A stretch of 17,566 bases of DNA, from NCBI GenBank assembly GCA_023261915.1, contig JALRFT010000293.1:1-17566 (forward strand), written 5' to 3'. Position numbers and translations under genes: made by a program. The DNA comes from Acidimicrobiales bacterium (lineage in GTDB: Bacteria; Actinomycetota; Acidimicrobiia; Acidimicrobiales; Acidimicrobilacustridaceae). The notes beneath the pieces were generated by a model, which worked only from the letters and a program-made list of their open reading frames with translations, did no database searches and was not told the origin of the DNA. Within the stretch, counting starts at the first letter, position 1. Each line of letters begins with the position of its first letter. Below are positions 1 to 7,644 of the stretch, piece by piece.

Positions 1-142
1 CACGCGCCTTGGCATAATTCTTTGCTTCGGTAACTGCCTCATCCCAAAAGGTAGGCAGTGAAATTGTTTTTCGATTCTTTAGTTCTAGCACATAGGTCTT
101 GCCAGCGATAATCGCGACGACATCGCCTTCATCTTTAACCCC
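1..142 (-). pseudogene. Fragment of a phage-type PD-(D/E)XK nuclease/resolvase, joined to foreign DNA
   Basis: The minus strand is open throughout and reads as an internal protein segment, from GVKDEGDVVAI through YVLELKNRK to TISLPTFWDEAVTEAKNYAK. An Asp (codon 122-124) followed 13 residues later by Glu-Leu-Lys (codons 77-85) is the spacing of a PD-(D/E)XK nuclease core. The GD...ELK...ISL...W..EA order resembles the small Holliday-junction-resolvase-like nucleases of actinobacterial phages, judged from memory of the family. Neither end is present: the C-terminus lies off the window, and toward the right the match stops where methylmalonyl-CoA mutase homology begins (about 143). G+C is about 46% by my count, against about 63% just to the right. 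It is therefore a partial gene from another replicon or region. The nuclease identity is moderately sure and the foreign origin more so. Confidence 0.5.
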
Positions 143-1195
143 ACTGAGTTCAGTTCCCGTATCGCCCGCAACACCCAGTTGATCCTCGCCGAGGAGACCG
201 GCGTTACCGACGTCGTCGACCCACTCGGAGGTTCGTACTACGTCGAATCGCTCACCAACGCCCTTGCGGAGCGGGCGTGGGAAATCATCTCCGAAGTCGA
301 GGAACTCGGTGGCATGACACGCGCCGTGGCGTCGGGTATGCCCAAGTTGCGGATTGAGGAAGCAGCGGCCAAGCGCCAGGCACGCGTCGACCGGGGCCAG
401 GACGTCATCGTCGGGGTCAACAAGTACGTTCCCGAGGACGTTGAACTGGTCGACGTCCTCATGATCGACAACACCGCCGTCCGCGAAGCCCAACTGGCCA
501 AGCTGGCGGCGCTGCGGGCGACTCGCGATCAGACGGCCGTGGATACTGCGCTCGCTGCCATGACCGCAGCGGCCGCGGGTGACGGCAATCTCCTGTCGCT
601 CGCCATTGACGCCGCCCGGGCCCGAGCCACCGTTGGCGAAATCTCCGACGCCATGGAGGCCGTGTTCGGTCGTCACGCCGCCGAGGTGCGTAGCATCTCG
701 GGTGTGTACGGGGCTGCCTACGCCGGGGACGAAGGGTTCGACGCCCTGACCCACGAGATCGCCGCCTTCGCTGACCGTCACGGGCGTCGGCCGCGCATGC
801 TGGTGGTCAAGCTCGGACAGGACGGCCACGACCGGGGGGCCAAGGTCATCGCCACCGCCTTCGCCGACATGGGTTTCGACGTGGATGTCGGCCCGCTGTT
901 CCAGACGCCCGCCGAGGCCGCCGCCGACGCAGTCGAGAACGACGTCCACGTGGTCGGGGTCTCCTCCCAGGCCGCCGGGCACCGCACGCTCGTCCCCGAA
1001 CTCATTGAGGCACTACGCACGAGCGGAGCAGGTCACATCCTCGTCGTGTGCGGTGGCGTCATCCCGCCACAGGACTACGACGACCTGATGGCGGCAGGGG
1101 TTTCCGCCGTGTTCGGCCCGGGAACCAACATCCCCGACGCCGCTCGCAAGGTTCTGGCACTCGTCGACGAGCGAGCCGGCGACGCCGCCAGCTGA
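143..1195 (+). CDS. mutB: Methylmalonyl-CoA mutase large subunit, C-terminal half (5' truncated)
   Basis: B12-dependent isomerisation of (R)-methylmalonyl-CoA to succinyl-CoA in the cytoplasm, the last step of propionyl-CoA assimilation. About 350 residues remain of the usual 700 or more. Homology starts abruptly at PTEFSSRIARNTQ, the end of the catalytic TIM barrel, followed by VVDPLGGSYYVE and VGVNKY. The C-terminal cobalamin-binding domain is complete: DGHDRG carries the lower-ligand His (codon 827-829), followed by GVSSQAAGH and GGVIPPQDY. The frame stays open leftward to a stop at 86-88, but 89-142 encodes nothing like the family and belongs to the foreign fragment. A TTG at 179 could serve as a start but lies inside conserved sequence, so it is not the true N-terminus. 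The stop directly abuts the meaB ATG. Ethylmalonyl-CoA mutase is a less likely alternative. Confidence 0.88.
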   Translation, partial: TEFSSRIARNTQLILAEETGVTDVVDPLGGSYYVESLTNALAERAWEIISEVEELGGMTRAVASGMPKLRIEEAAAKRQARVDRGQDVIVGVNKYVPEDVELVDVLMIDNTAVREAQLAKLAALRATRDQTAVDTALAAMTAAAAGDGNLLSLAIDAARARATVGEISDAMEAVFGRHAAEVRSISGVYGAAYAGDEGFDALTHEIAAFADRHGRRPRMLVVKLGQDGHDRGAKVIATAFADMGFDVDVGPLFQTPAEAAADAVENDVHVVGVSSQAAGHRTLVPELIEALRTSGAGHILVVCGGVIPPQDYDDLMAAGVSAVFGPGTNIPDAARKVLALVDERAGDAAS

Positions 1196-2248
1196 ATGTC
1201 CCCGGACGCTCTACCCCACGACGCCACGGAGCTGGTCACCGGTCTGCGTAACGGGGATCGCCGAGCCCTCGCCCGAGCCATCACCCTCGCTGAATCAACC
1301 CGGGCTGATCACCGTCAGCTCACCGAGTCCGTCCTTGCCAGCCTCGCCACGACCGCTGACGCTGGACCAGGCGCTGCGAGGGACACATCGATGGCCGGGG
1401 GCTCACTGCGCATCGGGATCTCCGGGCCCCCCGGTGTCGGAAAGTCGACATTCATCGAGGCCTTTGGCCTCCACGTCGTGGAGCGCGGCCACCGCATGGC
1501 CGTGCTGGCCGTCGACCCTTCATCGAGCGTCTCGGGGGGATCCATCCTCGGTGACAAGACCCGGATGCCCGGCCTCTCACGACACGAGTCGGCGTTCGTG
1601 CGACCCTCACCGGGTGGTGGGGAGCTCGGTGGTGTCTCCCGCCGCACCCGGGATGCCATGACACTGTGTGAGGCGGCAGGGTTCGACGTGATTGTGGTGG
1701 AGACCATCGGCGTCGGTCAGTCCGAGGTGACTGTCGCCGAGATGGTCGATGCTTTCGTGGTCCTCGTGAGCCCCGGTGGCGGAGACGAACTGCAGGGCAT
1801 CAAACGCGGAATCATGGAGTTGGCGGACCTTGTCGTCGTCACCAAGGCCGATGGTGACCTCGCCCCTGCCGCCGGCCGATCAGTCGCCGACTACCGCAAC
1901 GCCCTCGGGTTGCTCCGGCCCCGCTGGCAGCACTGGCGAGCCGACGTGCTGGCATGCTCAGCGGCCACGGGCGTGGGGGTGGCCGAAGTGTGGGACACGC
2001 TCGAACGGTTCGCCCACGACCTGACCTCCACGGGCGAGTTGGTCACCCATCGCTCGTCACAGGCCCGTCAGGCAATGTGGTCCGAGTTGCGCAGCGGACT
2101 CGTCGACCGGCTTGCCGCGAACCCGGCGATCCGCAGCCGGCTCACCGAACTCGAAGAAGCCGTCGCCGCTGGGACGCTCACGCCGTCGGCAGCTGCACGA
2201 CAGGTCCTTGAGGCCTGGGAGGCGGGACTCACCCACCCCGGCGACTGA
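1196..2248 (+). CDS. meaB: MeaB/ArgK-type P-loop GTPase, methylmalonyl-CoA mutase chaperone
   Basis: G3E-family GTPase that in characterised relatives gates adenosylcobalamin loading of methylmalonyl-CoA mutase and protects it from inactivation. The 350 residues match the family length. Visible motifs are the Walker A GPPGVGKST (about 77-85), AVDPSSSVSGGSILGDKTRM (about 105-124), the VETIGVGQSE switch (about 168-177) and the base-specificity TKAD (about 216-219). The C-terminal helical arm (about 290-345) is the dimerisation region in relatives. The ATG follows the mutB stop with no gap and no clear Shine-Dalgarno sequence, which suggests translational coupling and fits a mutase-chaperone pair made together. 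The 3' end faces the polysaccharide operon, with 5 bases between the two stop codons. Confidence 0.95.
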   Translation: MSPDALPHDATELVTGLRNGDRRALARAITLAESTRADHRQLTESVLASLATTADAGPGAARDTSMAGGSLRIGISGPPGVGKSTFIEAFGLHVVERGHRMAVLAVDPSSSVSGGSILGDKTRMPGLSRHESAFVRPSPGGGELGGVSRRTRDAMTLCEAAGFDVIVVETIGVGQSEVTVAEMVDAFVVLVSPGGGDELQGIKRGIMELADLVVVTKADGDLAPAAGRSVADYRNALGLLRPRWQHWRADVLACSAATGVGVAEVWDTLERFAHDLTSTGELVTHRSSQARQAMWSELRSGLVDRLAANPAIRSRLTELEEAVAAGTLTPSAAARQVLEAWEAGLTHPGD

Positions 2249-2260
2249 CACCGTCAGTCG
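2242..2260. terminator. 8-bp inverted repeat spanning both convergent stop codons
   Basis: CGACTGAC and GTCAGTCG form a perfect 8-bp stem around the 3-base loop ACC. The meaB TGA (2246-2248) and the opposite gene's TGA (2256-2254) sit at matching places in the two arms. No T-run follows on either strand, so it is not a canonical intrinsic terminator. A symmetric hairpin between convergent operons could still slow polymerase or protect both mRNA ends. Part of the symmetry comes from having two facing TGA codons, so function is uncertain. Confidence 0.4.
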
Positions 2261-2514
2261 ACCTGAGGCGGGAAATCCATGATTGGCGCCGGGGTGAATT
2301 CCCGACGCTGGTGGGCGGACAGTCCAAGAATCCGACGGAGCGTCCGGCCCAGTCGTGCCCGCAGGGTGCGACGGTTGAGGTCCTCAAGATCCCGCACCTC
2401 CTGCTGCAATCCATCGATGACGTTTCCTGCGTTGCGCAGGTGGGTGGAGAGGATCTCAACCTGACGTTCGAGGAGGCGGATCCGCTCGGATTCCTCGCTG
2501 GCGGCATCGCTCAT
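2254..2514 (-). CDS. Small coiled-coil protein of unknown function, last gene of the polysaccharide operon
   Basis: Eighty-six residues starting MSDAASEESERIRLL. I chose the ATG at 2514 because it overlaps the upstream glycosyltransferase stop as ATGA and has a strong Shine-Dalgarno GGGAGGG six bases before it. An upstream ATG at 2529 would ignore that site. Residues about 8-50 are highly charged with spaced Ile, Leu and Val, as in a helical coiled coil (ERQVEILSTHLRNAGNVI). A basic amphipathic stretch (about 52-68, RARLGRTLRRILGL) follows, then a short tail ending MDFPPQVD. There is no signal peptide or membrane segment. I do not recognise a family. Position and coupling suggest a role with the preceding glycosyltransferase, such as membrane docking or oligomerisation, but that is inference. 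Confidence 0.75.
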   Translation of the reverse strand: MSDAASEESERIRLLERQVEILSTHLRNAGNVIDGLQQEVRDLEDLNRRTLRARLGRTLRRILGLSAHQRREFTPAPIMDFPPQVD

Positions 2515-5500
2515 CGCGGACCCTCCCATACCCGGGGGGGTTCGGCATCAATGAGGGCATCGGGATCACACAGGTACTCGTGGATCCCACCAAGCGCCCG
2601 ATCCCATGACGAGAACTCCGCCGCAATGGTGTCGAGAGCCGCAGCCGACATCGACGAGCGCAACACCGGGTCGGAGGCCAACGTGGTTATGGCGTCGGCA
2701 AGACCGTCGATGGTGCGTCGGGCCCGCAAGGAGTTCAGACCGTTGTCGAGGATCCAGTCCCCGGCGGGATTGTCGAAGGCCACGACGGGCACCCCACAGG
2801 CCATCAACTCGAGCGGCAGGTAGGAAGGATGCTCGCTCACGGTCAGCGCCACCCCGACATCGCAGCGTCGGTAGAGATCACCCGTCTCCTTGTAATCGAG
2901 CAGACCAAGGTGGGTGATCCCGTTGCCGAGTTCGTCAGGTCGGGCCCACGACCCGGCGGTGACGATGCGGACATTGTCACCCAGTCGCCTCTTGACTTCC
3001 TCGAGAGCCGGGCTGGCGAGTTCCCAACAGTTTCTCCAGTGACCAGGTCGGGCGTAGACGAACACCGTCGCACACCCGTCATGGCCGATGTCAGTGCGGC
3101 CCCGAGCGTGGAACACCTCGTCGGCTACGGCCGGCATGAAGGACCAGCCACGGCCTCCGTAGCGGGCGGCGTAGAGGTCCCTCAGACGATGGGTGTTGCA
3201 GAGCCCGTAGAGCCCGAGCCGATACCCCTCCTCACACAGGGCGTAGTTCGTCCCGGCCGGGTAGAACATCGGCTCGAAATCCTGAATTAGATAGAACTTG
3301 CGGCCCACTCCCTCGGCCTTGGCCACTTGGTAGGCGGTGGTCCACAGGGTGGCGATGGCGACGTCGGCCTCCGGGAGGTCACGGAGCGTGTTGGCGTGGC
3401 CATCGGTGAAGACCATCGGCGAGTCGGCGATGGCCGGGAACGCCGCCGCCAGAGCTGATCGGAAGAACGCCTCGTTGGGCGCGGCAGTCACGATGAAGCG
3501 ATTCTCGACCCCATTGTTGCGGGCCATGGTGTCAGCGATACGAAGTGCCGTGTTGATCCCGCCGTAGAACGGGCTGTCGATGTCGGGCACATGCCAGTTG
3601 ACGGTCCGCACCTCACGCCGGCCCACCGTTGAAGCGTGCAGGGCGACAACGCCATCGACCACGGCGTCGGTGGCCTGACAGGTCTCGGCCAGGTACGCCG
3701 ACTCGGCAGCATCGGAGCTCTGCCGGAACACCGCGAACGAGCGGCCAAGGATGTCACCGACCGTCGTGAGCGGCCCCGCCTCCCGCCGGGAGCGAAGAGA
3801 AGGGATCCGGTCCCGCAACGAGAGGTTCGGCGAGAAGTAGGGATCTCCACCGCGCAGGTACTTCTGGTAGCGCCACCACGAGGCGTGGAAGTCCCCGTTG
3901 GGGACCGAGGTACCCCGGGTTGCCGATTCGAGATGCCGCATCCCGTGGAACGGCACCACCACACTGCGGTACCCACGGTCACGGGCGTCGAGTCCCAGCA
4001 CCACGTCCGAGCCACACAGAACGAAACGCTCGTCGAAGCCACCAATCTCGTCGAAGAGTTCGCGCCTGATCGCCACACACGCCGCCGTCACCGACAGGCA
4101 GTCCCGGATCCACCAGGTCGGCCCAAACATCGAGTCTCCACCGGGCCGAGTGCCCTCGAAGAGATGGTCGGCGAAACCATTCATCCCCAACACCACTCCA
4201 CCGTGCTGGATGGTGTCGTCGGGGGCAAGCAGTTGCATGCCGGCCAACCCGATCTCGTCCTGCACAGCCCATCCGACGAGCTGGCGAAGCCACGCCGGAT
4301 CCAGCACCTCGGTGTCGTCATTGAGGAACACGATGACCTCACCCGACGTGGTGGCTGCCGTGACGTTGTTGACCCGCCCGTAGTTGAACGGCTCATCCCA
4401 CCACTGGACCGACAGGTTGAGCGGTGCCCCTAGGCCTTGGGCCAAGGTCTCGTACCAACCTGCGTTCTCGTCACTGTGGCCACCGTTGTCCACCACTGTG
4501 ACGTCGAACTCCGGATAATCCGTGGTGGCCAGGCTGGGCAGGCAACGCTTCAGCATGGTCCGGTTATGACGGGTGGGGATCACGATGCTGACCGACGGCC
4601 ACGAACTCCGAACCCATTCGATCCCTACGCCGTCGGGGGTGTCGGTCAACTCCGCCGAGCGACCTGACGACGCCAGATGCGCACCGACCACGGCCCGACG
4701 CTGCTCAGCGGAGGCGGTCGGCCGACGCTGAAGATGGGCGAGCACTCTCGGCAGGCGGCGCACGCGAGCGGCGTCAAGGTCCAGCGCCAACAGCATGGCC
4801 CACCACGCGGCATCGTCATGCACCGAGCCCGGTCGGGGTGGATGTGCCCCGGCCCCGACCAGCGCCCGCTGGCGCACGGCAAAAGACCGGCCGAGGTAGT
4901 TCGCACCAAGGAGGGTGTCGGGAGACCAGCCGGGGTGGAAGCGCGGATCGACCAGCATGCCGTCGACGACCACGTCGTCATCCCACCCAATGACGTCGAC
5001 CACGGGGTCATCGTGGGCAGACGAGGTGACCTGGAAGACCCAGTCGGGCTCGAACACATCCCCGGCGGCAACCACCGCCACCATGGCATTGGGCGGCATG
5101 TCGGCCACCCGCCGGACAAGAGCTTCCGCCTCGTCGGTGAGAGTGAGGACATGGTCGTTGTGGAATGCACTCGACTGCACTGCCAGCGAATCGAGGGTGC
5201 GTCGCAGGTCGGCGTTGTCGCCATCGTCGATGACGAGCACCTCGATAGGGGTCACCGGCGGGCGGAGGGCCACAAGCCTCGCCTGCTCGCCGATCTCCCC
5301 CGTGCTCAGACGATGGTCCGCCAGCCAGTCGCGGTAGTCGGGATGGAGCGGGGTCGGCTGGTTGGCGTGATCCCAGAGCATCCCCATGCGCTGGGCGTAA
5401 CGACGGCCATCCCGCGCCACCTGCAAACCCACCCGGGCCACCCGGCGTCGAGCGGTGTCGGGAGGGAACACTTGGGAGAGCAGACCTTTGACCTGCTGGC

Positions 5501-5525
5501 GGCGACTGACATTGTCCTCGGTCAC
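2511..5525 (-). CDS. Three-module glycosyltransferase: GT2-like, GT2 and WsaF-like GT4
   Basis: A 1004-residue cytoplasmic enzyme, probably adding several sugars to the exported polymer. Module 1 (about 93-270) matches the first half of tandem GT2 proteins (WDDD near 181, FHPGWSPDTLLGANY at 196-210), but its usual acidic catalytic cluster is reduced to AAGD at 153-156. Module 2 (about 311-550) looks like an intact GT2: VSIVIPTRH, VVDNGG, FLNDDTEV with the metal-binding DD at 403-404, HGGVVLG and IGGFDERF. Module 3 (about 640-985) resembles WsaF, the GT4 rhamnosyltransferase of S-layer glycans: NWHVPDIDSPFYGG, KFYLIQDFEPMFYP and an EX7E pair at E898/E906. The GTG start overlaps the ATPase stop as GTGA, with GGGAG nine bases upstream. 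No membrane segments are seen. With rfbA-D nearby, rhamnose from dTDP-rhamnose is a likely donor for at least module 3; linkages cannot be read from sequence. Confidence 0.85.
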   Translation of the reverse strand: MTEDNVSRRQQVKGLLSQVFPPDTARRRVARVGLQVARDGRRYAQRMGMLWDHANQPTPLHPDYRDWLADHRLSTGEIGEQARLVALRPPVTPIEVLVIDDGDNADLRRTLDSLAVQSSAFHNDHVLTLTDEAEALVRRVADMPPNAMVAVVAAGDVFEPDWVFQVTSSAHDDPVVDVIGWDDDVVVDGMLVDPRFHPGWSPDTLLGANYLGRSFAVRQRALVGAGAHPPRPGSVHDDAAWWAMLLALDLDAARVRRLPRVLAHLQRRPTASAEQRRAVVGAHLASSGRSAELTDTPDGVGIEWVRSSWPSVSIVIPTRHNRTMLKRCLPSLATTDYPEFDVTVVDNGGHSDENAGWYETLAQGLGAPLNLSVQWWDEPFNYGRVNNVTAATTSGEVIVFLNDDTEVLDPAWLRQLVGWAVQDEIGLAGMQLLAPDDTIQHGGVVLGMNGFADHLFEGTRPGGDSMFGPTWWIRDCLSVTAACVAIRRELFDEIGGFDERFVLCGSDVVLGLDARDRGYRSVVVPFHGMRHLESATRGTSVPNGDFHASWWRYQKYLRGGDPYFSPNLSLRDRIPSLRSRREAGPLTTVGDILGRSFAVFRQSSDAAESAYLAETCQATDAVVDGVVALHASTVGRREVRTVNWHVPDIDSPFYGGINTALRIADTMARNNGVENRFIVTAAPNEAFFRSALAAAFPAIADSPMVFTDGHANTLRDLPEADVAIATLWTTAYQVAKAEGVGRKFYLIQDFEPMFYPAGTNYALCEEGYRLGLYGLCNTHRLRDLYAARYGGRGWSFMPAVADEVFHARGRTDIGHDGCATVFVYARPGHWRNCWELASPALEEVKRRLGDNVRIVTAGSWARPDELGNGITHLGLLDYKETGDLYRRCDVGVALTVSEHPSYLPLELMACGVPVVAFDNPAGDWILDNGLNSLRARRTIDGLADAITTLASDPVLRSSMSAAALDTIAAEFSSWDRALGGIHEYLCDPDALIDAEPPRVWEGPR
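2521..2527 (-). promoter_or_regulatory. Ribosome binding site deciding the start of the coiled-coil gene
   Basis: GGGAGGG on the minus strand, six bases before the ATG at 2514 and inside the 3' end of the upstream gene. It favours that ATG over the one at 2529, which lies upstream of the site. Confidence 0.65.
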
Positions 5526-6838
5526 CGCGTGCCGCTCCCGTTGCTGCCGGAACCACCGGACGAGGTCTCCCAGGTGCCACCGAGGTCAACCATGCCGTTG
5601 ATCTCCCGCTGGGCTGGCTGGACCCGCAATGTCCTGACGTTCTCCAACTTGTCGAAACAAACGGGAAGTTCCGCATCATGGGCGGCGACCGACATCCGGT
5701 ACATGCCTGCGCCAAGGCGAAGCTGATCGATGCGGTAGTCGACAAAGCCGGAGCCCTCGATGGTCCGGCCCGACACGTCCTCTGAGCGCATCCCCGGGGT
5801 GGCGACGTGCACACGGTTCTCGCTCTCGAGCGCAAAGGAGAACATGGGCAGGGTGATGGCCCGGTGGGCCTCGTAGTGGATCCGCACCACCAACGGGTCG
5901 TGGCCTCGCACCGCCCCCACCGCCTCACCGTTGAGGTCGAGCAACTCAACCGATGTGATCGACACCGGTCTCGCTGACGCTTCCATCGGGACGTGGGCGC
6001 TGGCGCGCTCCTCATCGATCTTGGACTCTTCAGTAATCACGAGCCGCGCCGCCGCTGCGAGTTCGAGGGCCTTGGCGTCGGCCTCGAGGAGTCGGGCTGC
6101 CTCCGCCTCGTTGACCTCCGAGAGGTAGGCGCTCACCACTTCGCCGGCATTGCCCTCGGCTCGCATCACCCCGTGTTCGAGCCAGGCGGCACGTTCACAC
6201 ATGCCACGAACCAACCCGAGGCTGTGGGTGACGAACAGGACGGTCACACCCTCACCCCGCAACTTGTGCAGATGCTCAAAGCATCGACGCTGGAACTCCT
6301 CGTCCCCCACGGCGATGACCTCATCGACGATGAGGATCTGGGGCCTCACGTTCACCGCCACCGCGAATCCGAGGCGCACGTACATGCCTGACGAGTAGTG
6401 ACGGACCGGAGAGTCGATGAACTCGCTCAACCCGGAGAAATCAATGATGTCGTCAATGATCAGGTCGCATTGGCGGCGGTTGATTCCAAGGATGGCAGCG
6501 TTGAGGTAGATGTTCTCGCGACCGGTGAGATCGGGGTGGAAGCCTGCTCCCAGCTCCAGCAGCGCCGAGATCCGGCCCCTCGTGGTGATCTCACCCTTGG
6601 TGGGACGCTGGATGCCGGCAATCAACCGCAGAAGGCTGGACTTCCCCGATCCGTTGTGACCCACGAGGCCGTACATAGTGCCTTCGGCCACCTCGAAGGA
6701 GACGTCCTTGAGGGCCCAGAACTCGTCGTAGCGTCCGAAGTTCCGCTTGGTGATCATCTCCTTGAGGCTGCCGGCCCGATCACGGTAGAGCCGGAACTGT
6801 TTGGAGACGCCGTCAACGACGATGGCCGGGGTACTCAC
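5522..6838 (-). CDS. wzt: Polysaccharide ABC exporter ATPase with Wzt-type C-terminal domain
   Basis: ATP-binding subunit that with the Wzm-type permease exports an undecaprenyl-linked polysaccharide. The N-terminal ATPase (about 1-240) shows Walker A GHNGSGKSS (60-68), the LELGAGFHPDLTGREN segment typical of Wzt/TagH proteins, signature YSSGMYVRLGFA (from 148), Walker B ILIVDEVIAVGD (168-179) and the switch His in VTHS (205). An Ala/Glu-rich linker (about 243-290) leads to a beta-rich C-terminal domain (about 290-425) like the Wzt_C glycan-recognition module, then a Gly/Ser tail. I start at the GTG at 6838: it overlaps the permease stop as GTGA and follows GGAGGAG. A longer frame from 6883 would overlap the permease gene by 49 bases and add 15 residues with no family match. 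O-antigen or teichoic-acid export are alternative labels. Confidence 0.92.
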   Translation of the reverse strand: MSTPAIVVDGVSKQFRLYRDRAGSLKEMITKRNFGRYDEFWALKDVSFEVAEGTMYGLVGHNGSGKSSLLRLIAGIQRPTKGEITTRGRISALLELGAGFHPDLTGRENIYLNAAILGINRRQCDLIIDDIIDFSGLSEFIDSPVRHYSSGMYVRLGFAVAVNVRPQILIVDEVIAVGDEEFQRRCFEHLHKLRGEGVTVLFVTHSLGLVRGMCERAAWLEHGVMRAEGNAGEVVSAYLSEVNEAEAARLLEADAKALELAAAARLVITEESKIDEERASAHVPMEASARPVSITSVELLDLNGEAVGAVRGHDPLVVRIHYEAHRAITLPMFSFALESENRVHVATPGMRSEDVSGRTIEGSGFVDYRIDQLRLGAGMYRMSVAAHDAELPVCFDKLENVRTLRVQPAQREINGMVDLGGTWETSSGGSGSNGSGTR

Positions 6839-7644
6839 AGCTCCTCCGTCACGTTGACTGCCTTGCGGCTGAACAGCCACCACCCGATGACGAAGGTGAG
6901 CACCGAGGTGACGGCGAGACCGACGACGGTGCCAAGGGAGGGCAGACGCTGGAGGTAGAAGATGTCCCGGGAGAAGTCCACCATCTGGGTCAGCGGGTTG
7001 AGCCGGATGAGGGTCTGGGCGGGAAGACCGAAGAGTCGTTCGGGCACGAGATTGATCGTGTAGATGATGGGGGTGGCGTAGAAGAGGATCTGGAGCAGAA
7101 TCGTGACCAGATACGACACGTCACGGAAGTAGACGTTGTAGATGCTGACGAAGAGTCCGACGCCGAGGGCGAAGAGCATCGTGAACACCATCAGGATCGG
7201 GAACAGCACGATCTGCCACCCGATGCCCACGAAGATCAGCAAGGCCACCACCAGGATCAATGCCTCGAGCAGCGTCTGGCTGAGCACGGTGATCATGTTG
7301 GCGATGGCGGGACATGCGGGGGGGAAGTACACCTTTGACAACAGCGGTCCCGATCCCTGCAGCGCCCCCATCGAACCGGTGATCGTGCCGTTGACGAAGT
7401 TCCAGATGATCAGACCGGCGAAGAGGAACAGGGCGAAGATCCCGGGACTGCCGTCGGAGAGGGGTGGTGGTTCGACCCGCAGGAAGGTGCCGAACACGAC
7501 CGAAAAGATCAGCAGCGTCGCCGCCGGGTTGATGAGCGACCATAACCATCCGAGCAGACTCTTCTTGTAGCGACTGCGGAGCTCGCGCTGGGTCAGGTTC
7601 CAGATCAGGTTCCGATAGGTCCAGATCTCGGTCGCCGCCGTCAT
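6835..7644 (-). CDS. wzm: ABC-2 type polysaccharide export permease (Wzm/TagG family)
   Basis: Membrane subunit of the polysaccharide exporter; 269 residues is normal for the family. The N-terminal cytoplasmic amphipathic region (IWTYRNLIWNLTQRELRSRY) and SLLGWLWSLINPA are hallmarks of TagG/Wzm permeases. About six hydrophobic segments follow, at roughly 35-55, 68-90, 115-140, 145-170, 178-200 and 238-258. NVYFRDV and LNPLTQMVDFSRDI are further conserved signatures. The ATG overlaps the upstream glycosyltransferase stop as ATGA, with GGTGGG just before it, and its own stop overlaps the ATPase start. Permease and ATPase are thus coupled as a pair. The substrate is probably the rhamnose-containing polymer made by the neighbours. 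Confidence 0.93.
   Translation of the reverse strand: MTAATEIWTYRNLIWNLTQRELRSRYKKSLLGWLWSLINPAATLLIFSVVFGTFLRVEPPPLSDGSPGIFALFLFAGLIIWNFVNGTITGSMGALQGSGPLLSKVYFPPACPAIANMITVLSQTLLEALILVVALLIFVGIGWQIVLFPILMVFTMLFALGVGLFVSIYNVYFRDVSYLVTILLQILFYATPIIYTINLVPERLFGLPAQTLIRLNPLTQMVDFSRDIFYLQRLPSLGTVVGLAVTSVLTFVIGWWLFSRKAVNVTEEL
6841..6847 (-). promoter_or_regulatory. Ribosome binding site fixing the exporter ATPase start
   Basis: GGAGGAG on the minus strand ends two bases before the GTG at 6838, so its GGAGG core is four bases from the start. It lies in the last codons of the permease gene and supports the 438-residue reading of the ATPase. Confidence 0.65.

Noticed and set aside
1..180. Prophage attachment site or integrated phage at the left edge
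   Set aside because: There is no integrase, tRNA gene or direct repeat in view, and the breakpoint joins two gene interiors, so an att site cannot be supported.
3636..4433. Plus-strand open frame of about 265 codons opposite the GT2 modules
   Set aside because: It is antisense to the conserved GT2 motifs (NDDTE, GGFDERF), which explain the coding constraint in this stretch.
4677..5726. Long plus-strand open frame (about 349 codons) opposite the large glycosyltransferase and exporter ATPase genes
   Set aside because: It is antisense to two well-supported genes, and its translation is rich in His, Arg, Gly and Pro with no recognisable domain, as expected for a shadow frame in G+C-rich DNA.
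5008..6015. Minus-strand frame of about 335 codons spanning the ATPase/glycosyltransferase boundary
   Set aside because: It is another frame of the same strand over two genes with clear family motifs, and its Arg/Pro/Ser-rich translation has no domain.
6839..6883. Longer N-terminus for the exporter ATPase
   Set aside because: The extra 15 residues overlap the permease gene and match nothing, whereas the GTG at 6838 has a strong ribosome site and the usual GTGA overlap.
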